Source: Polyangia bacterium
Lineage (GTDB): Bacteria > Myxococcota_A > Polyangia > Nannocystales > Nannocystaceae
NCBI GenBank assembly: GCA_030430565.1
Contig: JAUIKS010000039.1
Span: 1-64,000 of the forward strand
Length of the DNA stretch: 64,000 nucleotides
Reading direction: 5' to 3'
Below are positions 42,411 to 50,900 of the stretch, in pieces. The stretch's first letter is position 1. The number at the start of each line of letters is the position of its first letter. The position numbers and the translations under genes are program-made. The notes under the pieces are model-generated. The model made no database searches and was not told the origin of the DNA. It worked only from the letters and a program-made list of their open reading frames with translations.

Positions 42411-42926
42411 GTGCAGATCAGTAAATTACCCATGAGCATCATCATCGGCCTCGAGCTCGCCGCGGGCGCGACGGGCTGCAACGGTCTCGGGCCTTGCCTC
42501 GACATGCCCGTAGAGACAGAGAGCGGCACGACCAACGACAACACCACGGAGGTCACGACGGGCCCCTGCCTCTCGCCGCCGCTCACCACGAGCAGCTCGA
42601 GCGCCGGGACCACCGTCGGCCCGTGCCTCGACTACCTGCCGCCGACGACCTCGGGGACGACCAGCGACATGACGAGCTCGACGAGCTCGGGCTCGACGGG
42701 CACGACGAACTCAACCTCGACCACGACGGTTCCCGAGACCACCTCGACGGGCCCCTGCCTCGACTTCCCCCCCACCACCGGCGGCGCGCTGCCGGACGAG
42801 GACCCCGACGCGCCGCCGCAGGACGCCGAGCAACCCAAGACGGCCGTGATCGACCGCGTGCTCTCGACCAGCTCGCTGCCCGAGGACGTCAAGGCCCGGC
42901 TGCGCGAGCGCGTCAAGAAGGAGTAG
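42411..42926 (+). CDS. Candidate modified-peptide precursor 1 (TGPCL repeat protein)
   Basis: This 171-residue protein starts MQISKLPMSIIIGLELAAGA with TGC at 21-23, so it resembles a leader or lipoprotein signal. A Thr/Ser-rich central part contains four Gly-Pro-Cys-Leu motifs (GPCLDMP, GPCLSPP, GPCLDYLPP, GPCLDFPP) spaced 20-50 residues apart, each usually preceded by Thr and followed by Pro/Thr. The C-terminus has VIDRVLSTSSLPEDVKARLR. No folded domain is recognisable. The two genes downstream encode paralogues with the same three-part plan. The GTG start is preceded by GAGGT. Confidence 0.65.
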   Translation: MQISKLPMSIIIGLELAAGATGCNGLGPCLDMPVETESGTTNDNTTEVTTGPCLSPPLTTSSSSAGTTVGPCLDYLPPTTSGTTSDMTSSTSSGSTGTTNSTSTTTVPETTSTGPCLDFPPTTGGALPDEDPDAPPQDAEQPKTAVIDRVLSTSSLPEDVKARLRERVKKE

Positions 42927-42933
42927 GTGCCGC

Positions 42934-43500
42934 GTGCAGACCAAGCGCATCCCGCTGAAGATCCTCGTCGGGCTCGGCCTCGCCAGCGCGCCCGCGTGCG
43001 GCGTCTCTGCGTGTCTCTCAGTCGACCCGACGGACGAGCTTGAGAGCGAGAGCGACACCACGAGCGACGTCGGCGTGACCAGCACGACCGCGGGCACGGG
43101 CGCGACCGCCGACATCACGACCGGCCCGTGCCTCGGTCCGCCGATGCCGACCGAGGTGACCACGGGGCCATGTCTCGGGCAGCTCCCCACGACCGGGACC
43201 GGCGAGATGACCGGCTCGACCGGCGGATCCTCCGGGACGACCTCTGGCGACGGTGACGGCGACGGCGACGGCGACGGTGAGACCACGGGCGACGGCGACG
43301 CCTGCCTCGACGGGGACGGGAGCTTCGACGCGGAGCCCCTGGTCGGGACTGGGCAGAACCCCGACGGCGACGCGCTCCGCAGCGCGCTGATCGACCGCGT
43401 ACTCTCGACCAGCGTGCTCCCGGATGACGTCAAGGCCCGGCTGCGCGCGCGGATGTACGCGAACATCGCCAACACGCCGGAGCCCGACGACAACGGGTAG
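42934..43500 (+). CDS. Candidate modified-peptide precursor 2 (TGPCL repeat protein)
   Basis: This 188-residue paralogue starts MQTKRIPLKILVGLGLASAP followed by ACGVSACLS. Two TTGPCLG motifs lie in a Thr/Ser linker, followed by a GDGDGD tract and GDACLDGDG. The C-terminal helix is LIDRVLSTSVLPDDVKARLR, almost identical to that of the first gene. It begins 7 bases after the preceding stop, at a GTG with AAGGAG upstream, so the genes are co-transcribed. Cys occurs only in the leader and in the repeats, which fits Cys-directed modification. Confidence 0.65.
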   Translation: MQTKRIPLKILVGLGLASAPACGVSACLSVDPTDELESESDTTSDVGVTSTTAGTGATADITTGPCLGPPMPTEVTTGPCLGQLPTTGTGEMTGSTGGSSGTTSGDGDGDGDGDGETTGDGDACLDGDGSFDAEPLVGTGQNPDGDALRSALIDRVLSTSVLPDDVKARLRARMYANIANTPEPDDNG

Positions 43501-43515
43501 GCACCGATCGACACC

Positions 43516-44061
43516 ATGCAGATCAAGCGCCTCCCCGTCAGCATCATCGTCGGCCTTGGCCTCGTCGCGGTCGAGAACATCGGCTGCGGCCCCTGCCTCA
43601 ACATCGGCCTGCCCAGCACGACCGATGAGCCCGTGGTGACGTCGACCTCCGACACCGATCCCGAAGCGGGCACGACCGCGGGCACGACCGCAGGCACGAC
43701 CGCAGGCACGACCGCGGGCACCACCGCGGGGGGCTCAACGACCATCGAGGCGACGACCGGCCCGTGCCTCGCCCCGATGCCGACGACGGGCGAGCTCGAG
43801 ACGACCAGCGGCAGCGACAGCGACAGCGACGGCACCGAGTCGAGCTCTGGCGGTGACTCGACGACGACCACGGGTCCATGCCTCGTGCCGCCCTTCGACG
43901 GTGACGGCGACCCGGGATCCGAAGATGACATCGCCGCGGTCGCTCGGAGCGTCCAGAGCTCGCCCCGCAAGGGCGCCGTGATCGAGCGCGTCCTCGCCGC
44001 GAGCGCGCTCCCAGACGATGTCGTCGCGCGCCTCCGCGAGCGCCTGAGCAGCGCCGACTAG
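43516..44061 (+). CDS. Candidate modified-peptide precursor 3 (TGPCL repeat protein)
   Basis: This 181-residue paralogue starts MQIKRLPVSIIVGLGLVAVE, then NIGCGPCLNIG. It contains five AGTT-type repeats encoded by a 12-bp tandem repeat (about 43669-43730) and TTGPCLAP and TTGPCLVP motifs. The C-terminal helix is VIERVLAASALPDDVVARLR. It lies 15 bases after the second gene and ends the series. The shared leader and tail with variable middle is the pattern expected of leader/core/recognition segments. The alternative is a family of small surface lipoproteins. Confidence 0.65.
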   Translation: MQIKRLPVSIIVGLGLVAVENIGCGPCLNIGLPSTTDEPVVTSTSDTDPEAGTTAGTTAGTTAGTTAGTTAGGSTTIEATTGPCLAPMPTTGELETTSGSDSDSDGTESSSGGDSTTTTGPCLVPPFDGDGDPGSEDDIAAVARSVQSSPRKGAVIERVLAASALPDDVVARLRERLSSAD

Positions 44062-44102
44062 CGCCGCCTCGCGCCGTCCTCCGACGCGCCAGCTAGTAGA
44101 AG

Positions 44103-44846
44103 CTAGTAGCCGGCGCAGAACATCCACATCTCGTCCTCGACCGCCGAGATCACGAGGTCCGCCGAGACCTCGACCGTCTGCTGATCCGGCGTGTTCATCC
44201 CGACCGTCAGCTTCGCCGGCACGCCGTCGAGCACCGCCTTGTCCGGGATCTCGTCGTCGAGGATGATCTGGATCGTGTACGTATAGGTCACGTAGGTCGA
44301 GTACGTGTCGCTCTCCTCGCAGCCGATGAACGTCCCGTAATTGTCCTGCCAGACGTGCCCCTGGGGGTTCTCCGGGTAGCCAGCGATCTCGAGCGTGACG
44401 TCGAGGTCGCTGTAGTCGCTGTCCGGCTCGTAGCCGCCCACGTAGGGCCGCAGCTCGAACATAAACAAGCCCTGAAAGCCGCACACCAGCACCAGCGACT
44501 GGCCGTCCGCGATCGGCTCTCCCTCGTTGAGGACCTCGAGCCAGGGCTCCTCGCTCCCGCCCGAGTCGCCGGTGGTCCCGAACTCACAGAGCTGCGGCTC
44601 CTCGCCCGTGGTCGCGGTCCCCTCGGTGGTGCCAGCGCTCGTCCCGGTCACGCTCCCGCCGGTCGTCGACGCGTCGCTCGTGGCCGCGCTCGTCTCGCCC
44701 GTCGTCGAGCTCGTCCCGTCGGTCTCGCCGCTCGTCGAGCCGCCCCCTGGATCGCACGCGAGCGTCGCGGCGAGCGCGAGCAGGCTCCCAATACGCGTGC
44801 CCGTTTGGACAGGTCCAAGATACGTCGAGCGAGTCGGCGAGGTCAT
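44103..44846 (-). CDS. Lipoprotein of unknown function
   Basis: This 247-residue protein has a signal segment GSLLALAATLAC (lipid Cys about residue 31), then a Ser/Thr/Gly linker to about residue 85. A beta-rich domain of about 150 residues has four Cys (QLCEF, LVCGFQGLFMFELRPYVGGY, FIGCEESD, MWMFCAGY). I do not recognise the domain. The ATG at 44844-44846 lies 40 bases after the stop of the upstream leftward propeller lipoprotein, so the two probably form an operon. It converges on the TGPCL genes. Confidence 0.7.
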   Translation of the reverse strand: MTSPTRSTYLGPVQTGTRIGSLLALAATLACDPGGGSTSGETDGTSSTTGETSAATSDASTTGGSVTGTSAGTTEGTATTGEEPQLCEFGTTGDSGGSEEPWLEVLNEGEPIADGQSLVLVCGFQGLFMFELRPYVGGYEPDSDYSDLDVTLEIAGYPENPQGHVWQDNYGTFIGCEESDTYSTYVTYTYTIQIILDDEIPDKAVLDGVPAKLTVGMNTPDQQTVEVSADLVISAVEDEMWMFCAGY

Positions 44847-44885
44847 GGCCTCGAGAGTGCAGCGCGTGACCCAGGCGCGCAAGGG

Positions 44886-45983
44886 TCAGCCTGGCGTGTA
44901 GATGAGCGCGACCCCGACGTGCGGCGGCTGCGTGAGCAAGCTGCCGCCGACGGCGAAGCGCGTGCCGTCCGAGAAGCCGGTGACCGCGTGGAGGAAGTGC
45001 TGGGTCACGAGCGGCGCCGGCGCTGGTGTGAAGCTCCCAGGCGCGAGTCGCCACACGGTCCCCTGCGCGCCGACGATCGTCGCCTCGCCCGCGTCGTCGA
45101 CCCAGACGCCGCTGAGCCCCGGCTCGCCGGTTAATGTCATCCCGCTCCAGGCCGCGCCGTCCCAGCGACTGACGCGCGCGCTCGAGCGTCCGCCGACCGC
45201 GATCGCGTCGGCTTGTCCCAGGCCCCACACGCTGATCAGATCGGCGATCGACTCGTTGGCGAGCGCCGTCCAGGTCGCGCCGTCAAAGTGCAGCTGGGCG
45301 CCGAGATCGCCGACGACGTGAACGTCCGTCGGACTCGATCCCCAGACCTTGAACAGCCCCTTGCTCTCGACCGCGAGCGCCGGCACCGGGATCGTCGTCC
45401 ACGCGCCGCCCTCGCGGCGGAGCAGGGTCGGCACGCCGTTGATCCCGTCGCCGCCGACGGCCCACAGCGCGTCATCGCTCGGGCCCCACACGCCCCACAG
45501 CGTCTGGTCGCTGCCCGACGGCTCGACGACCCAGTCGTCCTCGCCCAGGCGCGACACGATCACGCCGCGCTCGCCCACCGCCCACACAGTCGCGTCCGTG
45601 CCGTGCACCCAGTTGAGGCGCGGCGTCGCGTCGGGGAGCGGGAGCGCGGCCCACTCGACGCCGTCAAAATGAAACGCGCGCCCGAAGCCGGGGTCATCCC
45701 CAAACTCCGGCTGTCCGCCGACCGTGAACACGTCGTCCGGCGCGCGCCCCCAGACGCTCAGCAGCGCGCCGTCAGCGGGCCCCAGCGGGAGCGAGACCGA
45801 CCAGCCCGCCGCGGCGCCTGTCGTCTCGCCGGTCGCCGCCGTGGACGCGCCGGCTGGCCCTGCAGTCGTCTCCTCCGCGTCTGTCGCTTGCGTCGCGGTC
45901 CCCGCGCCCGAGTCAGAGCAGGCCGACGGCGCGACGGCGAGCGCCGCCGCGAGCGGGAGCGCGGGGGGGGGCCTTCGCGTCAT
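44886..45983 (-). CDS. Beta-propeller lipoprotein
   Basis: This 365-residue protein begins MTRRPPPALPLAAALAVAPS with lipid Cys at about residue 22 and a short Thr/Ala/Gly linker. The rest is a chain of blades with the repeat V-W-G-x-x-x-x-D-V/A-x-x-V-G-x: LLSVWGRAPDDVFTVGGQP, LWGVWGPSDDALWAVGGDG, LFKVWGSSPTDVHVVGDLG and LISVWGLGQADAIAVGGRS. This pattern is common in myxobacterial surface propellers. No catalytic residues are seen. It follows the DUF3817 gene by about 50 bases on the same strand. Confidence 0.78.
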   Translation of the reverse strand: MTRRPPPALPLAAALAVAPSACSDSGAGTATQATDAEETTAGPAGASTAATGETTGAAAGWSVSLPLGPADGALLSVWGRAPDDVFTVGGQPEFGDDPGFGRAFHFDGVEWAALPLPDATPRLNWVHGTDATVWAVGERGVIVSRLGEDDWVVEPSGSDQTLWGVWGPSDDALWAVGGDGINGVPTLLRREGGAWTTIPVPALAVESKGLFKVWGSSPTDVHVVGDLGAQLHFDGATWTALANESIADLISVWGLGQADAIAVGGRSSARVSRWDGAAWSGMTLTGEPGLSGVWVDDAGEATIVGAQGTVWRLAPGSFTPAPAPLVTQHFLHAVTGFSDGTRFAVGGSLLTQPPHVGVALIYTPG

Positions 45984-46032
45984 CGATGCAATGTGCCCGA
46001 TCCGCCAGATCAGGTCCAGCGGGCAGGCTCGC

Positions 46033-46356
46033 TCACGCGCGCTCGGCCGCGCCCGCGTCCTGCTCGCGCTCGAGCGCGCGCAGGTGACGATCGTGAATAA
46101 ACGGCCCGAAGGGCACGAGGCCCGCGAAGAACGCGATCGCGCCGCGCCCGAGGCCCCAGTCCGTGCTGTTCATGACCGCGAGGATCGAGAGCGAGTACAG
46201 GATGAACAGCAGCCCGTGGATCCAGCCGACCACCATGACGACCTCGGGGTGTCCGGCGAGATATTTGAGCGGCATCGCGATCCCGAGGAGCACGAGGAAC
46301 GAGACCCCCTCGCAGAGGCCGATGCCGCGGAGTCGTCCAATTGGCGTCTTCCACAT
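46033..46356 (-). CDS. DUF3817 family integral membrane protein
   Basis: This 107-residue protein has three predicted membrane helices (LCEGVSFLVLLGIAMPLKYL, VMVVGWIHGLLFILYSLSIL and LGRGAIAFFAGLVPFGPFI). The EGxSFLxL and GxxHGxLF/ILY features are those of the DUF3817 family. It is inner-membrane with unknown function. The ATG encoding MWKTPIGRL at 46354-46356 is preferred over an upstream in-frame start. Confidence 0.85.
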   Translation of the reverse strand: MWKTPIGRLRGIGLCEGVSFLVLLGIAMPLKYLAGHPEVVMVVGWIHGLLFILYSLSILAVMNSTDWGLGRGAIAFFAGLVPFGPFIHDRHLRALEREQDAGAAERA

Positions 46357-46580
46357 AACGTCGCGCGTTTCTGGCGCGGAGCGTAGCAACCCGCGCGGCC
46401 CAGCGAAAGCCGCCGCGACGCGCGGTCGCCCCCGCCGCGCTACCCGCCGCGGCCGGTGACGCGCGTCGCCGAGCGAAGCGCGAGCGTTGTACTCTTAGAT
46501 CCGCCGCTGCCGGGTCGTTGTGAGGCGTCGTGGCTGTCGCGCGAGCGCTCAGCAGCGCTGGTCGGGATGGGGGGACGAGG

Positions 46581-47669
46581 GTGCATCGACTGCTCAAGCG
46601 TCAGATCCGCAAGTATATGCGCGTCGACGAGACGCCCCCGGAGCTCGACACGCTGCTCGACGCCATCGATCGCACCTACCGGGCCTACGACGACGACCGC
46701 CGCCTGATCGAGCGCTCCCTCGACCTCAGCTCCGAGGAGATGCGGGCGCTCAACGAGGCGCTCACCGCTCGCACGCGCCAGCTAGAGCAGAACCTCGAGC
46801 GCGTGCGCGCGATGCAGGAGCAGCTGATCACCCAGGAGAAGATGGCCGAGCTCGGCACCCTGACCGCGGGGATCGCCCACGAGATCAAAAACCCCCTCAA
46901 CTTCGTGAACAACTTCTCGTCGCTCTCGAGCGAGCTGCTCGAGGAGCTGAAGGTCACGATCGAGCCGTGCCGCCCGGCGCTCGGCGACGACGACCGGGAG
47001 GAGCTCGACGAGCTGCTCGAGATGCTCACGAGCAACCTCCAGAAGATCCTAGAGCACGGCAAGCGCGCGGATCGGATCGTGCGCGGCATGCTGATGCACT
47101 CGCGCGACAAGCCCGGCGACTTCCGCCCGACCGACATCAACAAGCTGATCGAGGAGTACATCAGCCTCGCCTTCCACGGCGTGCGCGCGCAGGACAGCGG
47201 CTTCCAGGTCGACTTCGAGCTGTCGCTCGATCCAGCGCTCGGGCGCGTCGAGCTCATCCAGCCCGACATGGCGCGCGTATTCCTCAACATCCTCAACAAC
47301 GCCTGCTACGCCACGCGCGAGCGGGCCAGGGCGGAGGGCGCCGACTATCACGCCACGATCTGGGTCAACTCCCGCGCGGTCGGGGATGACCAGGTCGAGG
47401 TGCGGATCCGAGACAACGGCCCCGGGGTCCCGAGCGAGATCCTCGACCGGCTGTTCACCCCCTTCTTCACGACCAAGCCAGCGGGGGAGGGGACCGGCCT
47501 CGGGCTCTCGATCACCCACGATATCGTCGTCTCGGTGCACCGCGGGAGCCTGTCTGTTGAGTCAGAGGAGGGCGTCTACACCGAATTCATCGTCGCGCTC
47601 CCGCGCGCGGCGCAGCGCGCCGAGCAGCGCGCGCCCCGGTCGCCGCCGGTTCACAACAGGAACGATTAA
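46581..47669 (+). CDS. Soluble sensor histidine kinase
   Basis: This protein of about 362 residues lacks membrane segments. It has an N-terminal helical region (HRLLKRQIRKYMRVDETPPE), a coiled coil (ALTARTRQLEQNLERVRAMQ), a HisKA box GTLTAGIAHEIKNPLNFVNN with the phospho-accepting His (about residue 101), and a HATPase domain with N box NILNNACYAT, G1 DNGPGVPSEI, F box FTPFFTTK and G2 GTGLGLSI. It directly precedes a receiver gene and is its likely partner. GTG 46581 (start of VHRLLKRQ) is the likely start; 46530 is an alternative. Confidence 0.88.
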   Translation: MHRLLKRQIRKYMRVDETPPELDTLLDAIDRTYRAYDDDRRLIERSLDLSSEEMRALNEALTARTRQLEQNLERVRAMQEQLITQEKMAELGTLTAGIAHEIKNPLNFVNNFSSLSSELLEELKVTIEPCRPALGDDDREELDELLEMLTSNLQKILEHGKRADRIVRGMLMHSRDKPGDFRPTDINKLIEEYISLAFHGVRAQDSGFQVDFELSLDPALGRVELIQPDMARVFLNILNNACYATRERARAEGADYHATIWVNSRAVGDDQVEVRIRDNGPGVPSEILDRLFTPFFTTKPAGEGTGLGLSITHDIVVSVHRGSLSVESEEGVYTEFIVALPRAAQRAEQRAPRSPPVHNRND

Positions 47670-47742
47670 ACAGGTCCTAAAAGACACAAGCGCATGAGCC
47701 GGCGCGTTGACAGCCCTACGACGAGGGCAATATTGTCCCCGC

Positions 47743-48111
47743 ATGTCGTCGGCGAACGCCCACGAGCTCGAGGTCCCGCGCATCCTGCTCGTCGATGACG
47801 AGCGCGACGTCGAGCACCTCTTCCGTCAGCGCTACCGACGGAAGCTGCGCAAGAAGCAGATCGAGATGCACTTCGCGCAGAACGGCGCCGAGGCGCTCGA
47901 GTTCCTGGCCCAAAACCCCGACGTCGACCTGGTCGTGACCGACATCAACATGCCGGTCATGGACGGCCTGACGCTGCTCGGCGAGCTCAAGAGCCAGTAC
48001 CCGGCGGTGAAGTCGGTCATCGTCTCGGCCTACCACGATATGCGGAACATCCGCCTGGCGATGAACCGCGGCGCGTTTGACTTCCTCACCGATACGGAGC
48101 TCGCGGCCTAA
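47743..48111 (+). pseudogene. Response regulator receiver domain, truncated before the conserved Lys
   Basis: This 122-residue frame has LLVDDERDVEHLF (acidic pair), VVTDINMPVMDGL with the phospho-acceptor Asp (about residue 66) and SVIVSAYHDMRN (Ser/Thr switch). It stops after RGAFDFLTDTELAA. Receivers continue FLTKP with an essential Lys and helix 5, which are lost here. The missing continuation, DFLTKPIDFADFEATL, occurs in frame at 60536 ahead of an adenylate cyclase domain, after an identical 12-bp DNA segment. The gene is therefore probably the 5' half of a split receiver-cyclase gene. It may still produce a small protein. Confidence 0.75.
48079..48090 (+). repeat. 12-bp direct repeat, left copy (GACTTCCTCACC)
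   Basis: GACTTCCTCACC encodes DFLT in the receiver gene. An identical copy at 60536-60547 encodes DFLT in the same phase of the cyclase fragment. Everything in between (12.4 kb) can be removed in silico to give a single open frame. Confidence 0.8.
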
Positions 48112-48181
48112 GCCGCTGACCTCGCTGGGGATCTCGGTACGCGCGACGGTCCGCGTCACCTCTGCGCCACTCGGTCCCAGG

Positions 48182-48955
48182 TTAGGGCGCGCGCGGCGAC
48201 TGATCGGGGAGCGAGAAGCGGTAGCCGACGCCGCGCAGCGTCTCAATATGCGCGCCTGCGGGGCCCAGCTTCTTGCGGAGCCGCTGCACGTGGGTGTCGA
48301 CCGTGCGCGTCGTGACGTCGGCCTGCACGCCCCAGACATCGCTCAGCAGCGTGTCGCGCGTCTGCACGCGACCCTGGCGGGCGACCAGGGTCGTCAGCAG
48401 CCGAAACTCGAGCGCCGTCAGGTTGACGCGTCGATCCTCGACCCAGACCTGGTGCCCGTCCATGTCGATGCGCAGCTTGTCGAGCTGTCGCTCATCACGC
48501 TCCGCCCGCGCCCCGCGCGAGTGCCGGCGCAGGATCGACTTCGTGCGCAGCACCAGCTCGCGCATGCTGAAGGGCTTGGTCACGTAGTCGTCGGCGCCCA
48601 GCTCGAAGCCGACGACGCGATCGATCTCGTCCCCGCGCGCGCTGACCATGATGATCGGGAGCGCGCGCGTGCGCTCGGCCTGTCGGAGGCGCCGGCAGAT
48701 GTCCGTACCGGACATGTCCGGGAGCATCAGGTCGAGCAGCACGATGTCGGGCAGGGGGTTTTGCTCGATGCGGTCGAGCGCCGCGCGGCCGTCGTAGGCC
48801 GCGTGCACGCGGTAGCCCTCGCGCTCGAAGGTGAAGCGGAGCGAGTCGACGAGGTCCGGCTCGTCGTCGACGATGAGGATCGTGCCCGCCATGACAGGTC
48901 TCTCTTCTGCGCGCGAGCCCTCGCGCGACTGCGTGGATGAATGAAGCTGCGTCAC
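48182..48955 (-). CDS. OmpR/PhoB-family response regulator
   Basis: This 257-residue (or 236-residue) protein has a receiver domain (ILIVDDEPDLVDSL, phospho-Asp in IVLLDLMLPDMSG, VSARGDE, Lys in YVTKPFSMREL) and a C-terminal winged helix (VNLTALEFRLLTTLVARQGR, VTTRTVDTHVQRLRKKLG), complete for the OmpR/PhoB class. GTG 48955 has GGAGG six bases upstream and overlaps the preceding stop by 4 bp, so it may be the coupled start; ATG 48892 begins at the receiver itself. No histidine kinase adjoins it. A Pho-box-like promoter 2 kb away makes a PhoB-type role possible but unproven. Confidence 0.9.
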   Translation of the reverse strand: MTQLHSSTQSREGSRAEERPVMAGTILIVDDEPDLVDSLRFTFEREGYRVHAAYDGRAALDRIEQNPLPDIVLLDLMLPDMSGTDICRRLRQAERTRALPIIMVSARGDEIDRVVGFELGADDYVTKPFSMRELVLRTKSILRRHSRGARAERDERQLDKLRIDMDGHQVWVEDRRVNLTALEFRLLTTLVARQGRVQTRDTLLSDVWGVQADVTTRTVDTHVQRLRKKLGPAGAHIETLRGVGYRFSLPDQSPRAP

Positions 48956-49527
48956 GAGTCACCTCCTCGGAGCCGGTAGGCGAGTAGCTTGAACGTGTGG
49001 GTCTGGTCGTGCTCGACGACCGTTGCGAGGAGCCGCAGCCGCCGGGGCTCCGACGATCCGGCCTCGCGCACGACCAGGACCGGCTCGCGGTGCAGCGTGA
49101 CGCCGTCTCGTCGTTCGACGCGCTCGGGCTCAACAGCGACGAATTCGTAGCCGCGCCCGCCGTGGAGGTCGAGGATGTGGCCGAGGTCGTCGTCGCTCTC
49201 CCCACGCTGCATTCGCCAGAGTAACTCGGGGCCCAGCTGCCGCGCGCTCTCGTGGTTGGAGAGCACGTCGAACAACCGCGTCTTGAACTCGCTCGCGGTG
49301 ATAGCGAGGTCTTGGAGCGACTCGAGCTCGCGAGCGTTGAGCGCCGCGATGACGCTTCGCCCGAGCTCCTCGAGGCTGCTTACGCCCCCCTCGAGCGGCG
49401 CGTCGCCGAGTTCAACAGCTGGCGTCTCCGGCGACCCCCCACGAACCGGAACCGGAACAGGATCGGCTTCGACTGAGCACGCGCTGAGCGCGAGCGCGGC
49501 GAGGGCGGTACGTAGCCTGTGACGCAT
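48952..49527 (-). CDS. Lipoprotein co-transcribed with the OmpR-type regulator
   Basis: This 191-residue protein has a signal peptide MRHRLRTALAALALSAC (lipid Cys 17), a Pro/Val linker and an alpha/beta domain (SVIAALNARELESLQDLAIT, GRGYEFVAVEPERVERRDG, LLATVVEHDQTHTFKLLAYR). I do not recognise the family. The stop overlaps the start of the response regulator gene, so it may act as a periplasmic or outer-membrane sensor component of the same pathway, which is inference. Confidence 0.7.
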   Translation of the reverse strand: MRHRLRTALAALALSACSVEADPVPVPVRGGSPETPAVELGDAPLEGGVSSLEELGRSVIAALNARELESLQDLAITASEFKTRLFDVLSNHESARQLGPELLWRMQRGESDDDLGHILDLHGGRGYEFVAVEPERVERRDGVTLHREPVLVVREAGSSEPRRLRLLATVVEHDQTHTFKLLAYRLRGGDS

Positions 49528-49592
49528 AGGCCGTGGTCGTGTGATAAGGGCGCCGACGCGACGTATCGCGACGACGCCCCTGCTCGAGCGCG

Positions 49593-50864
49593 CTAGTTGC
49601 TCGCGTAGTTGGTCCAGCTGGCGGTGGTCCAGTTGGTCCCACCACGCGCGGCGCCGACATCAGCGGCCTCCGGCGCGGCCGCGGCGATGTCGGGCGAGGT
49701 CCAGGCCGCGCTGGCGAGCTGCGGATCCACGAACACGTTGCCGTTCGCTGCGTCCTCAACCCACTCCTGCAGGGCGAAGGTCGAGGTCTCGTCAGTGTTC
49801 CAGGGGTCACCGACGATGCCGTTGTTCCAGAAGATGTTGTTCTGGATCACGATATTGCCGGCGAGCGCCTCGGCCTCGGTCTCCGGCTCAGTCAGGTCAA
49901 CCTGCGCCCCGTCGAAGTTCGTCACGATCGAGTTGTGAAGCTCGCCGTTGGTCCCCTCTTTGAAGCGAACGCCGGCGCTCTTCGTATCACCGGCGCCGCC
50001 GCTGCCGACGACCGTCGCGTAGTTGATGACCGGTGCTGTCCGCGGGATCGCGCCGAGGTTGGTCCCCTGGTTCGAGATCTCGAACGCGTAGTTGGCGACC
50101 ACCGGGTCCTGGTGCGCGAACAGGTACTCGAGGTTCCCGCGGAAGCCCTGATCGATGTCAAAGGAGTCATCGACCGAGCCGCTCGAGATCAGGTACGAGG
50201 CGTTGAAGGTCCCGCCGAACCACTCGAAGCCGTCGTCCTGGCCCATGTGGACCTGCACGTGGTCGACCGTCGTCCCCGAGCCGCAGGCGTAGAAGGTGAT
50301 GCCGTTGAGCTCGTTGTCCGTGGTCAGCTCGAACCCGGCGAACTCGACGCGGACGTACTGAAGCGTGCCGCAATTGTACGCGTCGTCGCTGCCGCCGTAG
50401 GTGAACTCGCCGGCGAGGCCCTCGGCCTGGCCCGCAGTGGCGAGGTTCGTGCTCGCGTCTCCGAGGAACACGATGCCACCCCAGTCGCCGCGGTTGCGCG
50501 AGCCCTCCGGCTGGCTGGAGGTGAACACGACCGGATCCGTCTCAGTGCCGACGGCCTCGAGCTTCGCGCCCTTCTGGATGATCAGCGCGCTGCCGTTACG
50601 GCCGAGGACCGTGACGCCGGCCTCGATCGTGAGCGTCGCGTTGTTCTCGACGACCACCTGGCCGTCGAGGACCTTGCCGCACGTCCACACGGTGTCCTCG
50701 GTGATGGGGCCCGCGACGTCGACGTCGCACTCCTCATCGCCACCGGCGTCAGATTCGCTCTCGTTCGAGGAGTCGGTGCCACCGCCGGAGTCACCACACG
50801 CCCCAGACAGCGCGAGGGGGAGCACCAGGGAGCACGGGAGAATCAGCAATTTGCGGAGTTTCAT
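49593..50864 (-). CDS. Beta-helix surface lipoprotein under a Pho-box-like promoter
   Basis: This 423-residue protein has a signal peptide MKLRKLLILPCSLVLPLALS with lipobox SGAC, then a short Ser/Glu/Asp linker. The body has right-handed beta-helix turns (VVVENNATLTIEAGVTVLGR, GSALIIQKGAKLEAVGTETD, CGTLQYVRVEFAGFELTTDN, LNGITFYACGSGTTVDHVQV). Similar lipoproteins are often found beside TonB-dependent receptors, as here, where the receptor gene lies upstream on the same strand. Its promoter carries three 11-bp Pho-box units and a TATAGACT -10, so it is probably induced by phosphate limitation. Confidence 0.82.
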   Translation of the reverse strand: MKLRKLLILPCSLVLPLALSGACGDSGGGTDSSNESESDAGGDEECDVDVAGPITEDTVWTCGKVLDGQVVVENNATLTIEAGVTVLGRNGSALIIQKGAKLEAVGTETDPVVFTSSQPEGSRNRGDWGGIVFLGDASTNLATAGQAEGLAGEFTYGGSDDAYNCGTLQYVRVEFAGFELTTDNELNGITFYACGSGTTVDHVQVHMGQDDGFEWFGGTFNASYLISSGSVDDSFDIDQGFRGNLEYLFAHQDPVVANYAFEISNQGTNLGAIPRTAPVINYATVVGSGGAGDTKSAGVRFKEGTNGELHNSIVTNFDGAQVDLTEPETEAEALAGNIVIQNNIFWNNGIVGDPWNTDETSTFALQEWVEDAANGNVFVDPQLASAAWTSPDIAAAAPEAADVGAARGGTNWTTASWTNYASN

Positions 50865-50900
50865 CAGGTGTCTCTTGTTCCGTTGGAAAGCTCGTCGGTG

